Of a DNA stretch of 64,000 nt, positions 50,948 to 60,311 are shown piece after piece (the stretch's first letter is position 1; each line of letters starts with the position of its first letter). This DNA is from DATBGO01 sp963840095 (GTDB lineage Bacteria; Actinomycetota; Actinomycetes; Streptosporangiales; Streptosporangiaceae). The notes beneath the pieces were generated by a model. It saw only the letters and a list, made by a program, of their open reading frames with translations. It was not told the origin of the DNA and made no database searches. The translations under genes and the position numbers were made by a program. The stretch is from contig CAWIXN010000004.1 in NCBI GenBank assembly GCA_963840095.1, positions 496,001-560,000 on the forward strand, in the 5' to 3' direction.

Positions 50948-52510
50948 TCACTCTTGCGGGCTGACTTGGGCGCTGCCCTGCTGCGCGGTCTGCATCCTGG
51001 TGCGCCGGCCGAGGGCGTAGAACACCAGTCCGATAATGACCATCACGCCGAGCGGGATGAGCTGTGACCGCTCATACGCACCGCGTTGCCCGCCGAAGCC
51101 GCTCGGCAGTGAGCTGTTGGGATCGGAGGTGCCGATGCCCGGGTAGAGCACCGCGAGGGTAGTAAAGGCCGCCCAGGCGGTGGTCAGGATCCCGACGAGC
51201 CACAGCCCGATCGTCCCCCCGGGTATCCGGTACGGCCGCCGAACGTCCGGATGGCTGTACCGCAGCTTGATCACCGCCGGGAAGATCAGCACGTAGGTGA
51301 TCGTCACCATCGAGATGACCAGCCCCAGCGTGGCGCTGAAGTACTTCGCCGAGTTACCGCTGGTCAGCGTCAGCGACAGGATGAGCACCCCGGTCGCCAC
51401 CAGGCCCGAGAGCAGGTTGACGGCGATCGGCGTCCCGAACCGCTTGGAGAAGTAACCGAGCACCCGGGGCGCGGATCCGTCGAAGCCGGCCACCGCCTGG
51501 GTGCGGTCAGATCCGATCAGCCAGACGACACCCGAGGAGAGCAGGCCGAAGATCACCCCGACCGCCACGATGTCCGCGAGGACCTTGCCCGCGCCGGTCA
51601 GGACGGTGCCCGCGCTGGTCACGTGGCCGCCGTAGACGATGAAGACCGTCTTCACCGCGTCCACGAACCCGTCGACGTTGGACAGCTGGGACGGGGGGAG
51701 GATCAGCAGGATAGCCAGCACCGGCAGGCCGTAGAAGAGCACGGTGGCGATGCCCGAGCGCAGCACGGCGAAAGGCACGTCCTTAGCCGGGTTCGTCAGC
51801 TCCTCGGCTGCGTTGCTCGGCAGCTCGAAGCCCTGCAGGTTGAAGATGAGGATCGGCGCCGCCGCGAGGAACACCACAAAGGTGGGCTTGAATGCCCCGC
51901 CGCCCAGGCCGTGCACCCCGTACTTGGCTGCGTAGATCAGGACCGTGAGGGTGAAGAAGGCCAATAGGCCCACGCGGACCAGCGCGCCGATGGTGGCGAC
52001 CCACTTGCCGAACTTCAGCGCCATGATGACCGCGGCGATGCCGGCCCAGACGAACACCAAGCCGAAGACGTATTCCCAGGCCAGCGACAGGTTGACGAAG
52101 AACGTGCTGAACGTGGCCATGGCCGTGATGGACAGCGTGCCGGCCAGCCAGATGGGGTTATCCACCCAGTACATGACCGCGACCACGGCCGCCGCCGCTC
52201 GGCCAAACGCGAGCTTCGTCCAGACGTAGGGGCCGCCTTCCTCGGGGAAGGCGGTGCCGAGCTCGGCGGTGAGCAGTCCGTAGGGCACCAGGAAAAAGAT
52301 GATCATGACGACGAGCCAGGTGAACGACTGGGCACCGTAACTCGACACCGCGCCGAGCGTGTCCAGAACGATGATTGCGGCCAGCATCATGAACGCGGTG
52401 TCCAGGCGACCTACGCTCCGCCTGAGTTTCTTCCGCTCTTCGCCGGCCGCCACCGTGGGCAGGGCATAGACCGATAGGAGTTGGTCCTGACTGGCCGTTT
52501 CCTGCTCCAT
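50948..52510 (-). CDS. APC-family permease
   Basis: A 520-residue amino acid-polyamine permease with about twelve hydrophobic segments. Helix 1 region is DTLGAVSSYGAQ, then TAFPEEGGPYVWTKLAFG, a family signature, and ILIFNLQGFELPSNAAEEL in helix 6. GAGAGG precedes the ATG. It is convergent with P450 (6 bp apart). A -35/-10 pair lies 149 bp upstream. Confidence 0.9.
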   Translation of the reverse strand: MEQETASQDQLLSVYALPTVAAGEERKKLRRSVGRLDTAFMMLAAIIVLDTLGAVSSYGAQSFTWLVVMIIFFLVPYGLLTAELGTAFPEEGGPYVWTKLAFGRAAAAVVAVMYWVDNPIWLAGTLSITAMATFSTFFVNLSLAWEYVFGLVFVWAGIAAVIMALKFGKWVATIGALVRVGLLAFFTLTVLIYAAKYGVHGLGGGAFKPTFVVFLAAAPILIFNLQGFELPSNAAEELTNPAKDVPFAVLRSGIATVLFYGLPVLAILLILPPSQLSNVDGFVDAVKTVFIVYGGHVTSAGTVLTGAGKVLADIVAVGVIFGLLSSGVVWLIGSDRTQAVAGFDGSAPRVLGYFSKRFGTPIAVNLLSGLVATGVLILSLTLTSGNSAKYFSATLGLVISMVTITYVLIFPAVIKLRYSHPDVRRPYRIPGGTIGLWLVGILTTAWAAFTTLAVLYPGIGTSDPNSSLPSGFGGQRGAYERSQLIPLGVMVIIGLVFYALGRRTRMQTAQQGSAQVSPQE

Positions 52511-52658
52511 CGGTATCCTCTCGTCTCATCGACATGATCGTCGATGGGGTCGATGAATTTGATGCCGATTCCGGGGTCGGCACGCATAGCGGACAAGCAG
52601 CAACCAGGGCGGGCCTACTGCCCGTCCTAAATAGTAGATAGGCCACCGGTACTGTGGC

Positions 52659-52686
52659 ACTGTAGCGAATCTTGCACAGACGTCAA
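52659..52686 (-). promoter_or_regulatory. Candidate sigma70-type promoter of APC permease
   Basis: On the minus strand TTGACG, 16 bp, TACAGT. It lies 149 bp before the permease start in an unusually AT-rich stretch for this window. Confidence 0.45.
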
Positions 52687-52741
52687 GATAGACGCCCATC
52701 TTTGGACGGACCAGGTCAGCGCGCCGAGGCCAGCGAAGCCG

Positions 52742-55174
52742 TCATCCCCCGGCGATGTTCTTCAGGTTCTCCCGCACGGCCTGGGTCAGCGGATCGCCTG
52801 CAGGCAGGACCCGCTCGCAGCGCGCCAGGGTCCCGCGCAGCATCGTCATCGCGTCGCTCAGCCTGCCCACCCGGTAGTAGGCGGTGGCCAGACTGGCCTG
52901 GTAGGCGAGGGTATCTGGATGATCAGCGCCCAGGACCCGTTCGTAACCGGCGTGGGTCTGCTCGTAGAGCTGCAGCGCGGAGGCCATCCGGCCCGCAGAG
53001 TGGTGAGCGGCGCCGAGATTGCCCCGGGCCGCGATGGTGTCCAGATGGTCGGGGCCGAGCACGCGCTCGCGGTCGGCGAGGACCTTCTTGTACTGAGACA
53101 GGGCGTCCTTGAGCCGGCCATCGGCCAGATAGGCCTCCGCCAGCTGCTGGCGGGTGGCCATGGTATCGAGACTCTGGGGGCCCTGAATGCGCTCGCGGTC
53201 GGCGAGCGTGCGCCGGTACAGCCGGATCGCCTCATCGAACTGCGCCGCGGCGCGGTAGGCCGCCGCGAGCTCATCGCGCGCGCCGAGCGTATCGAGGTGA
53301 TTTGCGCCGCGGACGCGCTCATAGTCGCCGACCGCCCCGTCCAGCACGGTAAGCGCATCGCGGAGCTGGTCCGCGGCGACCAGGGCGTGTCCCAGGTTGC
53401 GCCGGGCCGCGATGGTACCCGGATGATCCGGCCCGAGCACGCGCAGCCGGTCGGCCAGGATCCACTGCAGCCACGGGCAGGCCTCGGCCGCCCGCCCGGC
53501 CCGCAGGTAGGCGTCGGCCAGGTGCTGGCCGATCACCACGGTGTCCGGATGGCTCGGCCCGAGCACCCGCTGGCTAGCCGAGGCGAGGTCCCGCCAGTGC
53601 GCGACCGCCGGGCCGGTCAGGCGCGCGCTGTCCAGGCTCCGCCCGGCGCGCAGCAGCAGCGGATGACAGCTACCCGCCCACAGCAGGTCCCCGGCCGCCT
53701 TCTGCAAGCTGGCCGCGCACCTTCGGGCTTCCCCGGCCAGCCACGCCAGCTGCTCGTCGCCGGGCCACACCTCAAGCAGCGCGCCCGCGGCCGCCCTCGC
53801 CGCACGTTCGAACATCCCGGCCGGCATCGCGGCCCGGACTGCGGCCTGAATCACCGGCTTCATCCGGACCGTCGGCGGCGTGGTCGCCAGGTCGATGGCC
53901 AGCAGTCCCGCTTGTTCGAGAGTTAGCAGAGCATTCCTGACCTGCTCAGGGTCCACCTGGTCGGCCGCACGGTTCACCGCCAGGTACCCGCAGGCAGCCT
54001 GCGTGGTGAAGAGCGTGCCGGGAATCCCATGGCCGTCCAGGAGAGCGGCGAGCGCCAGCAGGGACCGGCCTTCCCCGTCCGGCAGCAGCCGGTCAGCCTG
54101 GTCAAGAGAGAACGTCCAAGTCACCGAAGCAGGCGGCGGCTGGATGTCGGGCGCTTCCGCCATCTGCTCCCGCCTGCGGACGAAGTAGGCCCGGTAATCC
54201 TGGCAAGAAAGCGCCGAGCCGACGATCACGACGCTCGCCTGGGCTAGCGCCAACGGCTCGTAGTCAAGCTCCTCGATGAGGTCGATAGCTCCGAGTCGCT
54301 GGTCCGGGTCAGCGGTGAGGCGCGCCCTCAGATAGCTCAGGGCTTCCCGCGGGCTGAACACCCCGACCTGTAGCACCACCGCCCGGTGGCGGGCGGACAG
54401 CGCCGCGGTGTTCGTGGTCGTGAGGAGGACCATGCCAGTTGGCCCCTCCGGCCAGAGCCGGTCCAGATCGGCGGGGTCGGCCAGATCGTCGAGCACCACC
54501 AGCCACGGCCGGTCTGTCTCGCGTAGCCAGCCGACGAAGCGGGTCGCGATCGACTCGGCGTCACCCGCCGGATCGGCTCCCACCGCCGCCACCGCTGCTT
54601 CCACCAGGCCGGAGAGCACCGAGGCCCGGTTGGTGGCAGGGATCCAGACCAGCAAGTCAACCGCGCCCGACTGCCACAGTGACTCAGCGAAAGCCACCGC
54701 GAGCTGGGTCTTGCCGGATGACGCCAGCCAGTCCCGCGAGCTGTCCGTAGTCACCCGGGCAGGCACGAGCGCCGCCGTGGTGCCCGGGCTGAGCGTCATG
54801 CCCAGGCCAGGGGCCGTCGCCGACCGGGCGATGAAACCATCGGCCAGCGGAGGAACGGGGCCCGACCTGATCGGCCAGCCCAGCGGACCGCCCAGCGGAC
54901 CGCCCGGCGGGCCCGCCAGCCCTGAGGTTGGCTCTCGGCCTACCACGTCAGCTACCTGCAACCGGCATCCATCCGCACCACCGCTGTCGGGAGTGCGAAC
55001 CGCGCCTGTCGGAGTGACGTGCCGGATTTGTTGTAACCAGACCAGGTAACGGCAGGCAGCAGCCACATCGATGCTCGGTGACTGCGCGATCCGAACCAGT
55101 CCGGACCGCAAGCTGGGCTGCCTGGATAGATCATCAGATGTATCACCTTCCGTGATTAATGATGTCATGCCCAT
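52742..55174 (-). CDS. STAND-type ATPase with TPR repeats
   Basis: An 810-residue regulator-like protein. A Gly/Pro-rich N-terminus leads to an NB-ARC-like ATPase: DWLASSGKTQLAVAFAES as P-loop (the first Gly of GxxxxGKT is lost), PWLVVLDDLADPADL as Walker B, and a winged helix-like region. The C-terminal third is six 42-residue kinesin-light-chain TPR repeats (LGPDHPGTIAARRNL pattern, each with GxxHxDT). Such proteins sense ligands and oligomerise in actinobacterial signalling or defence; the target is unknown. Start placed at 55174, one of two nearby ATGs. Confidence 0.85.
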   Translation of the reverse strand: MGMTSLITEGDTSDDLSRQPSLRSGLVRIAQSPSIDVAAACRYLVWLQQIRHVTPTGAVRTPDSGGADGCRLQVADVVGREPTSGLAGPPGGPLGGPLGWPIRSGPVPPLADGFIARSATAPGLGMTLSPGTTAALVPARVTTDSSRDWLASSGKTQLAVAFAESLWQSGAVDLLVWIPATNRASVLSGLVEAAVAAVGADPAGDAESIATRFVGWLRETDRPWLVVLDDLADPADLDRLWPEGPTGMVLLTTTNTAALSARHRAVVLQVGVFSPREALSYLRARLTADPDQRLGAIDLIEELDYEPLALAQASVVIVGSALSCQDYRAYFVRRREQMAEAPDIQPPPASVTWTFSLDQADRLLPDGEGRSLLALAALLDGHGIPGTLFTTQAACGYLAVNRAADQVDPEQVRNALLTLEQAGLLAIDLATTPPTVRMKPVIQAAVRAAMPAGMFERAARAAAGALLEVWPGDEQLAWLAGEARRCAASLQKAAGDLLWAGSCHPLLLRAGRSLDSARLTGPAVAHWRDLASASQRVLGPSHPDTVVIGQHLADAYLRAGRAAEACPWLQWILADRLRVLGPDHPGTIAARRNLGHALVAADQLRDALTVLDGAVGDYERVRGANHLDTLGARDELAAAYRAAAQFDEAIRLYRRTLADRERIQGPQSLDTMATRQQLAEAYLADGRLKDALSQYKKVLADRERVLGPDHLDTIAARGNLGAAHHSAGRMASALQLYEQTHAGYERVLGADHPDTLAYQASLATAYYRVGRLSDAMTMLRGTLARCERVLPAGDPLTQAVRENLKNIAGG

Positions 55175-55614
55175 CCGGTCGCCACCGCGCCTAGCGCACC
55201 ATAAGAGAACTCGTTGCACATGAAGCAGATCCGTTCCTGGCGGAGACGATGACCGACCGGCGCGGCCATGCGTAATCCGAGTTCACCAGGACGCCGCATG
55301 GATCAGGAAGACTGCCACCTGCGCGCTGCTCGGGCGCCGCGCGGACCTGGCCGCATACCGGCCCGGCAACTCGGCTGAGGGAGCCGGTAACGGGTGGCTG
55401 GGCCCTAATCGGACATGTTGGCCCTCAGGCGCGGTGCGACGGGGTACCTTGGTGTCGCCATGTTGGGCGGCCATCATGACGCAATACGGAATTTTCACCT
55501 CCATATGTGTATTGGCATGTGCTGGCCGGTTACGCGTTAGAGTTGGGTCGGTTGTGCGGTGACGCAGTGTGCGCGGAAGAGGCGCGCGCATACAGGCTGC
55601 CAGGAAGGGGTGCC
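55175..55614. other. Spacer between STAND gene and conservon
   Basis: About 440 bp holding the divergent control region of the STAND and conservon genes. Short frames are unsupported. A directly repeated catgttgg-type stretch (near 55417 and 55460) is the only structure I see. Confidence 0.45.
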
Positions 55615-55764
55615 ATGTCGGTTCCGCTGCCGGGCCGGGTCCTGACGATCCTCGGGGCTGAGCGCCTCGGGGCTGAGCGCCTCGATCCGGACGGGACCGA
55701 GAAGTATCGGTTTCTGGCCGCGCGTGTCACCCTGCGCATGGCCTCAGCCATCCACCGGATGTGA
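55615..55764 (+). CDS. Small leader ORF of the conservon
   Basis: A 49-residue frame starting MSVPLPGRVLTILGAERLGA behind GGAAGGGG. A 15-bp duplication encodes GAERL twice. Its TGA overlaps the GTG of the kinase-like gene (ATGTGAG), so if translated it would couple to the conservon. No domain visible; Arg-rich end. Confidence 0.5.
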   Translation: MSVPLPGRVLTILGAERLGAERLDPDGTEKYRFLAARVTLRMASAIHRM

Positions 55765-58346
55765 GCGGCATGCTGGTCGAAATTATCCTTGTGGTCGCGG
55801 TGCTGGGCGTCGCGATCCTCATTGCGGTGGATGTCTCGAGGACCCCAGGTGAGGGCTCGGACGCTGAAGGACTGCCGGCCGAAGCCGGGCGGGAGAGCGC
55901 CCGCGGCGGGGCGATCGGGGAACCGGCCGGTAGCCGGCTCGGCGGTGCACCGCAGGAGGCTGGCTCGAGTCGACACCGGTCTAGCGCATTCGATCAGTCG
56001 GCCAGCGGCCGCAAGCGCACTCCGGCCGCGCCGGATGCGCCGCGTAAGACCTCACGCCGTGCGCTGAGGAACTGGCGGGTTCGCTCGCGTCTGGTCCTGC
56101 TCGTCATCATCCCGAGTGTCACCGCCGTGGTTTTCGGCGGGATCCAGATCGCTTCCTTGCTGCACAGCGCGTCGATGCATTCGTCGGTCCGCTCGGTGCA
56201 CGACCGGGCGATCACGACGCTGGTCTTTGACTGCGCTGTGGTAATTCTCGTCCTCGCCCTGGCGCTGGCGTTCACGGTGATTGTCGGTCGGTCCATGGTG
56301 CAGCCGCTGCGCACGCTGCGCGCCGAGGCGCTGGATGTGGCCGAGGTGCGGCTGCCAGAGGAAGTGCGCCGCATCAGCGAGACCGACGGCGAAGACGTAT
56401 CGCTTGATGTGCAGCCGATCGATGTGGATTCATCGGACGAGATCGGCCAGGTGGCGCGGGCCTTTGACCAGGTGCACCAGGAGGCTCTGCGGCTGGCCGC
56501 TAACGAGGCCGCGCTACGCGGGAACGTGAACGCGATGTTCGTCAACCTGTCCCGCCGGAGCCAGTCCCTCGTGGAACGGCAGATCCGCCTGATTGATGAT
56601 CTTGAACAAGGAGAGCAGGACGCTGAGCGCCTGGCGAACCTGTTCAAGATGGACCACCTCGCCACTCGCATGCGGCGCAACTCAGAGAACCTGCTCGTGC
56701 TCGCCGGACATGACCTGTCCAGCCGCTGGAACCAGCCGGTGGCGCTGGTGGACGTGCTCCGGGCGGCCGTATCCGAGATCGAGGAATACGAGCGGGTATC
56801 ACTGAACATGCAGCCGGGCATCGCGGTGCGCGGGCCGGCCGTCAATGACGTGGTCCACCTGCTCGCCGAGCTGGCCGAGAACGCGACGTCGCTGTCCTCG
56901 GCCGATACGCCGGTCAATATCTCCGGGCACCTGCTGAACAGCGGCGGGGTACTGGTGGACATCACCGACCAGGGCGTCGGCATGGGCGCGGAAGAGATGG
57001 CGCACGCGAACTGGCGGCTCGACAACCCGCCGGTGGTGGATGTCGCCGTTTCCCGGCGCATGGGATTGTTCGTCGTCGGGCGGCTCGCCGCGCGGCACGG
57101 CATCAGGGTCCGGCTGCGCCCGGCTGCGTCCGGCGGGCTGACCGCCCTGGTCTGGCTGCCTGACGAAGTGATCACACACGAGGAAGCGGTGGCGCCCGGG
57201 TTCGGCAGCTTCGGCACCGCGAGACCGGGACCTGGCCAGCTGGAAGCCGAGCTGGCCGGGCTCACCCACGCGGACTGGCCCGATCCCGACCGCGCCCACG
57301 CGGAGCAGGAGGTAAGCGCCGCGAGGACGCCCAAATTCGCCCCGCTGCTCGTCAACGCGCAGGACCCGGCGCTCGGGCCGCGGCGGGTACCTGGAGCGGG
57401 TTCGCGACCTGGCCAGTCCTGGTCGGCTACCGGCCCGCTGCCGGTTTTCGCTGCCGAGCCGCCGGCCTTCGGAGCGAGCGGGCCGCCCGATCCCGGGCCG
57501 CCGTCCGCGGTGATCGGCGAGGATGCTGAGGCCACCAGACCGGAGCTGGAGACCGCCAGCCGGGAGGCCGAGGGCATCGGCGAGCCCCCCGCTGGGGAGC
57601 GTGCGGCGAGCTATGAGGAGGCGGTCCCGGAGGCGGACGCCAGTGAGTCGATGGCGCCCAGCGCGTTTGGGGTCGGCGACGATGCCTTTGGTGACGGTGC
57701 TTTTGGTGACGGTGCTTTCGGTGACGGTGCCATCGGAGACGGAGCCTTCGGAGGCGACCGGGCCATCGGAGGTGATGAGGCGTTCGGGACCGGATCGCGG
57801 TCGGTCACCGGGTCCCCGTTGGCTCCGTTCGCGGGCGGGAACGAGTCCGCTACAGGCGGTCCGGACCAGGCAGAGCTCGCCGATGCCTCCGCGGCTGCGT
57901 CGTCCGCCTTCAGCTGGGAGATGCCGGCTACCAACGGCGAGGTTATCGTGCCGCCCGCCGAGAGCCTCGCGGAAGAGAACCGGCTGCCTATCTTCGAGGC
58001 AGTGGAGTCGGACTGGTTCAGGCACGGACGCAACGCGTTCGGCTGGTCTGGCGATGCGGACGAGCCCGAGACCGAGACCAGCTGGACCTCGCCGGCCGAC
58101 GAGGGCTGGCGTGCGGCCGAGGCCGTGCCTACGCCGTCCTCGGGCGGCCTGACCCCTGCCGGGCTTCCCAAGCGGGTGCCGCAGGCGAATCTGGTTCCCG
58201 GAGCCGCTGCGAGTTCGCGGACACAGGCGCCGGTCAGATCGGCTGCTGCGACACGTGAGCGCTTCGCCAGCTTCCAGCGAGGTGTCCAGGAAGGCCGGGC
58301 CGCGGCGAGTGCAGGGACAAGCCCTGGGCAGGACGAGACTTCCTGA
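55761..58346 (+). CDS. cvnA: Conservon sensor kinase-like protein (CvnA), sensor domain reduced
   Basis: An 861-residue membrane ATPase-like protein. TM1 is at 4-24, a hydrophilic linker to 105, TM2 at 111-131 and TM3 at 153-176, with only about 20 residues outside. CvnA proteins normally have a nitrate-sensor-like domain of 200-plus residues here. A HAMP-like region, NVNAMFVNLSRRSQSLVERQ and the DHp helix FKMDHLATRMRRNSENLL follow, then ATPase boxes ELAENAT and DQGVGMGAEEM. A disordered C-terminus of about 380 residues contains an FGDGA repeat (four 15-bp units). GTG start overlaps the leader ORF stop; ATG at 55770 is possible. Confidence 0.88.
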   Translation: MSGMLVEIILVVAVLGVAILIAVDVSRTPGEGSDAEGLPAEAGRESARGGAIGEPAGSRLGGAPQEAGSSRHRSSAFDQSASGRKRTPAAPDAPRKTSRRALRNWRVRSRLVLLVIIPSVTAVVFGGIQIASLLHSASMHSSVRSVHDRAITTLVFDCAVVILVLALALAFTVIVGRSMVQPLRTLRAEALDVAEVRLPEEVRRISETDGEDVSLDVQPIDVDSSDEIGQVARAFDQVHQEALRLAANEAALRGNVNAMFVNLSRRSQSLVERQIRLIDDLEQGEQDAERLANLFKMDHLATRMRRNSENLLVLAGHDLSSRWNQPVALVDVLRAAVSEIEEYERVSLNMQPGIAVRGPAVNDVVHLLAELAENATSLSSADTPVNISGHLLNSGGVLVDITDQGVGMGAEEMAHANWRLDNPPVVDVAVSRRMGLFVVGRLAARHGIRVRLRPAASGGLTALVWLPDEVITHEEAVAPGFGSFGTARPGPGQLEAELAGLTHADWPDPDRAHAEQEVSAARTPKFAPLLVNAQDPALGPRRVPGAGSRPGQSWSATGPLPVFAAEPPAFGASGPPDPGPPSAVIGEDAEATRPELETASREAEGIGEPPAGERAASYEEAVPEADASESMAPSAFGVGDDAFGDGAFGDGAFGDGAIGDGAFGGDRAIGGDEAFGTGSRSVTGSPLAPFAGGNESATGGPDQAELADASAAASSAFSWEMPATNGEVIVPPAESLAEENRLPIFEAVESDWFRHGRNAFGWSGDADEPETETSWTSPADEGWRAAEAVPTPSSGGLTPAGLPKRVPQANLVPGAAASSRTQAPVRSAAATRERFASFQRGVQEGRAAASAGTSPGQDETS
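57680..57742. repeat. 15-bp in-frame tandem repeat x4
   Basis: Units of the form ggtgacggtgctttt repeat four times in the C-terminal tail of the CvnA-like gene, encoding FGDGA. Confidence 0.9.
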
Positions 58347-58478
58347 TGTGGGGTGGCACTCGATCTGGAGGAATGGTCATGCTCAGGCCACGAACGCAGT
58401 TGTGTCGGCTTACGTGAGCAGCCCGCGTCTGACTGCGTGGGAACTACTGATCAGCCGACCTGAAAGGAAGGAGCGCTC

Positions 58479-58913
58479 GTGAGTCCGCTAGTGCGCCCCG
58501 CACAGGACCTGAACTGGCTCATCACGAACTTCGTGGAGCGGGTACCGTCCGTCGCGCACGCCATCGTTGTCTCGTCCGATGGGCTTCCGATGGCGTTCTC
58601 GCAGGGGTTCCCCGCGGATCGCGTCGACCAGCTGGCGGCTGTCACCTCGGGCCTGACCAGCCTGACCCAGGGCGCGGCCCGGGTCTTCGAGGGCGGTGCG
58701 GTGACCCAGACGGTCGTGGAGATGCAGCGCGGCCTGCTGATCGTGATGGCGATCAGCGACGGCTCAAGCCTCGCGGTGCTGGCAGCGGCCGATTGTGACA
58801 TGGGCCTGGTCGCCTACGAGATGACGCTACTCGTTGAACGAGTCGGCAGCGCACTCACCCCTGATGTGCGCGGCGGCTTGCCGTCTGGCTGGCGCAAGGA
58901 TGGCGCACTATGA
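58479..58913 (+). CDS. cvnB: Roadblock/LC7 domain protein (CvnB)
   Basis: A 144-residue roadblock-fold protein, the second conservon component and likely a GTPase-activating-type partner of the CvnD GTPase. It starts DLNWLITNFVERVPSVAHA, and has SSDGLPMAFS and GGAVTQTVVEMQRG. GTG start with a strong GGAAGGAG site. 132 bp after the kinase-like gene. Confidence 0.95.
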   Translation: MSPLVRPAQDLNWLITNFVERVPSVAHAIVVSSDGLPMAFSQGFPADRVDQLAAVTSGLTSLTQGAARVFEGGAVTQTVVEMQRGLLIVMAISDGSSLAVLAAADCDMGLVAYEMTLLVERVGSALTPDVRGGLPSGWRKDGAL

Positions 58914-58925
58914 CGGGAGATACAG

Positions 58926-59399
58926 GTGTCAACCCCGGGCAAGGATGACTGGCTGCCGGTGAACGGCGGGCGTCCCCCCGGCCTGGGCAGGACGGATCCG
59001 CCGTCTGGCGGCGCCAGCGTTCCTGGCCCGCGTGATTCCGGACAGTTCCAAGCGAGGAGCCTCAGGAGCGCCCTGGTCCGGCCGTACGCGGTAACGGGAG
59101 GCAGGACAAAGCCGAGGTATCAGCTACAGATCGAGGCGATGGTCGCCGCCTCCCACTACGAGGCAAGAGATCTGTCGGCGCTCAGCCCCGAATGCCAGGC
59201 CATCCTGGGATTCTGCCGCGACTGGCGCTCGGTCGCGGAGATCTCCGCGGTGCTCAGGATGCCGCTCGGCGTCGCTCGTGTGCTCATCGCAGACATGGCG
59301 GCGGAAGGACTGGTCCGGATTCACCAGCTTGACCACGCGAGCGGCCGACCGGATCTCAATTTGCTCGAAAGGGTGCTCAGTGGACTTCGCAAGCTCTAA
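58926..59399 (+). CDS. cvnC: DUF742 protein (CvnC)
   Basis: A 157-residue winged-helix-like conservon protein. A Pro/Gly-rich N-terminus precedes the DUF742 domain (LVRPYAVTGGRTKPRYQLQI, LSPECQAILGFCRDWRSVAE, then SAVLRMPLGVARVLIADMA). GTG start. Its last 20 bases overlap the CvnD gene. In Streptomyces conservons CvnC is a DNA-binding-like partner. Confidence 0.93.
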   Translation: MSTPGKDDWLPVNGGRPPGLGRTDPPSGGASVPGPRDSGQFQARSLRSALVRPYAVTGGRTKPRYQLQIEAMVAASHYEARDLSALSPECQAILGFCRDWRSVAEISAVLRMPLGVARVLIADMAAEGLVRIHQLDHASGRPDLNLLERVLSGLRKL

Positions 59400-59979
59400 G
59401 ACCACCGCCGACGAGGAGATGGACGCCGCGATGACGTCCGTCAAGATCGTCGTTGCTGGCGGTTTCGGCGTGGGCAAGACCACTTTCGTCGGCTCAGTCT
59501 CAGAGATCACTCCGCTGACCACCGAAGCGGTCATGACCTCAGCGAGCGCCGACGTTGACGACCTGTCGCACACCCCGGAGAAGACGACCACGACAGTGGC
59601 GATGGACTTCGGCCGGCTCACCCTCGACGCCGGGCTGATCCTCTACCTGTTCGGCACCCCGGGCCAGCACAGGTTCTGGTTCATGTGGGATGACCTGATC
59701 CATGGCGCGATCGGAGCGGTCGTCCTGGTGGACACGCGCAGGCTCGCGGACTCGTTCCCGGCCGTTGACTACTTCGAATCGGCCGGGCTGCCGTTCATCA
59801 TCGCTATCAACGGCTTCCATGGCGACTTCCCGCACAGCGCGGCTGACGTGCAGGACGCGTTGTCCGTCAGCCCGCATGTCCCCGTGGTCGAATGTGACGC
59901 GCGGGAACGGAACTCGACCAAGGCCGCGCTGATCGCTTTGGTCGAGCACGCGATGGCCATGCAGCTCAGCCCTCGGTAG
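59380..59979 (+). CDS. cvnD: Conservon GTPase (CvnD)
   Basis: A 199-residue Ras-like GTPase of the ATP/GTP-binding conservon family. The P-loop is GGFGVGKTTFVGS, the switch II DxxG position is LFGTPGQHRFW and the base-specificity region INGFHGD replaces NKxD. The GTG start (VDFASSKTTADEE) overlaps the DUF742 gene by 20 bp; the start is supported by GAAAGGG upstream. It ends the conservon; no P450 partner follows. Confidence 0.94.
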   Translation: MDFASSKTTADEEMDAAMTSVKIVVAGGFGVGKTTFVGSVSEITPLTTEAVMTSASADVDDLSHTPEKTTTTVAMDFGRLTLDAGLILYLFGTPGQHRFWFMWDDLIHGAIGAVVLVDTRRLADSFPAVDYFESAGLPFIIAINGFHGDFPHSAADVQDALSVSPHVPVVECDARERNSTKAALIALVEHAMAMQLSPR

Positions 59980-60097
59980 GCTGGGTAGCCAGGGTCCCGG
60001 CCGGGCGACTCGCCGGATGCGGTGCGTCGGTCGGGCTGCCAGGCCCCGGTGTAATGTTCCATCGGCCGCCAGGGGCGTTGGCTTCAGGTGGTCGCCA

Positions 60098-60171
60098 GGG
60101 GCGGTAGCTCAGCCGGTCAGAGCAGCGGACTCATAATCCGCCGGTCGTGGGTTCGAGCCCCACCCGCCCCA
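60098..60171 (+). tRNA. tRNA with CAT anticodon (Met, possibly Ile2)
   Basis: A full cloverleaf by eye: acceptor GGGGCGG/CCGCCCC plus A, D arm GCTC/GAGC, anticodon stem gcgga/tccgc with loop ctcataa (CAT), T arm gtggg/cccac with ttcgagc. Not the initiator by position and the lack of its features. CAT could also be tRNA-Ile2 if lysidine-modified. It abuts an integrase remnant, so it is a likely attachment site. Confidence 0.9.
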
Positions 60172-60311
60172 CAGCTTGAAAGTCCTGGTCATGCCCGTCT
60201 GACCTGCAGATTCGCGGCCTTCTCCTGATCTTGTGCCGCGCTGCTCTTGTGCGACTGTATGTGGTCTCAGGTGGCCAGATGCAGGTCGCTGTGCCCAATA
60301 CGTGCCCAAGT

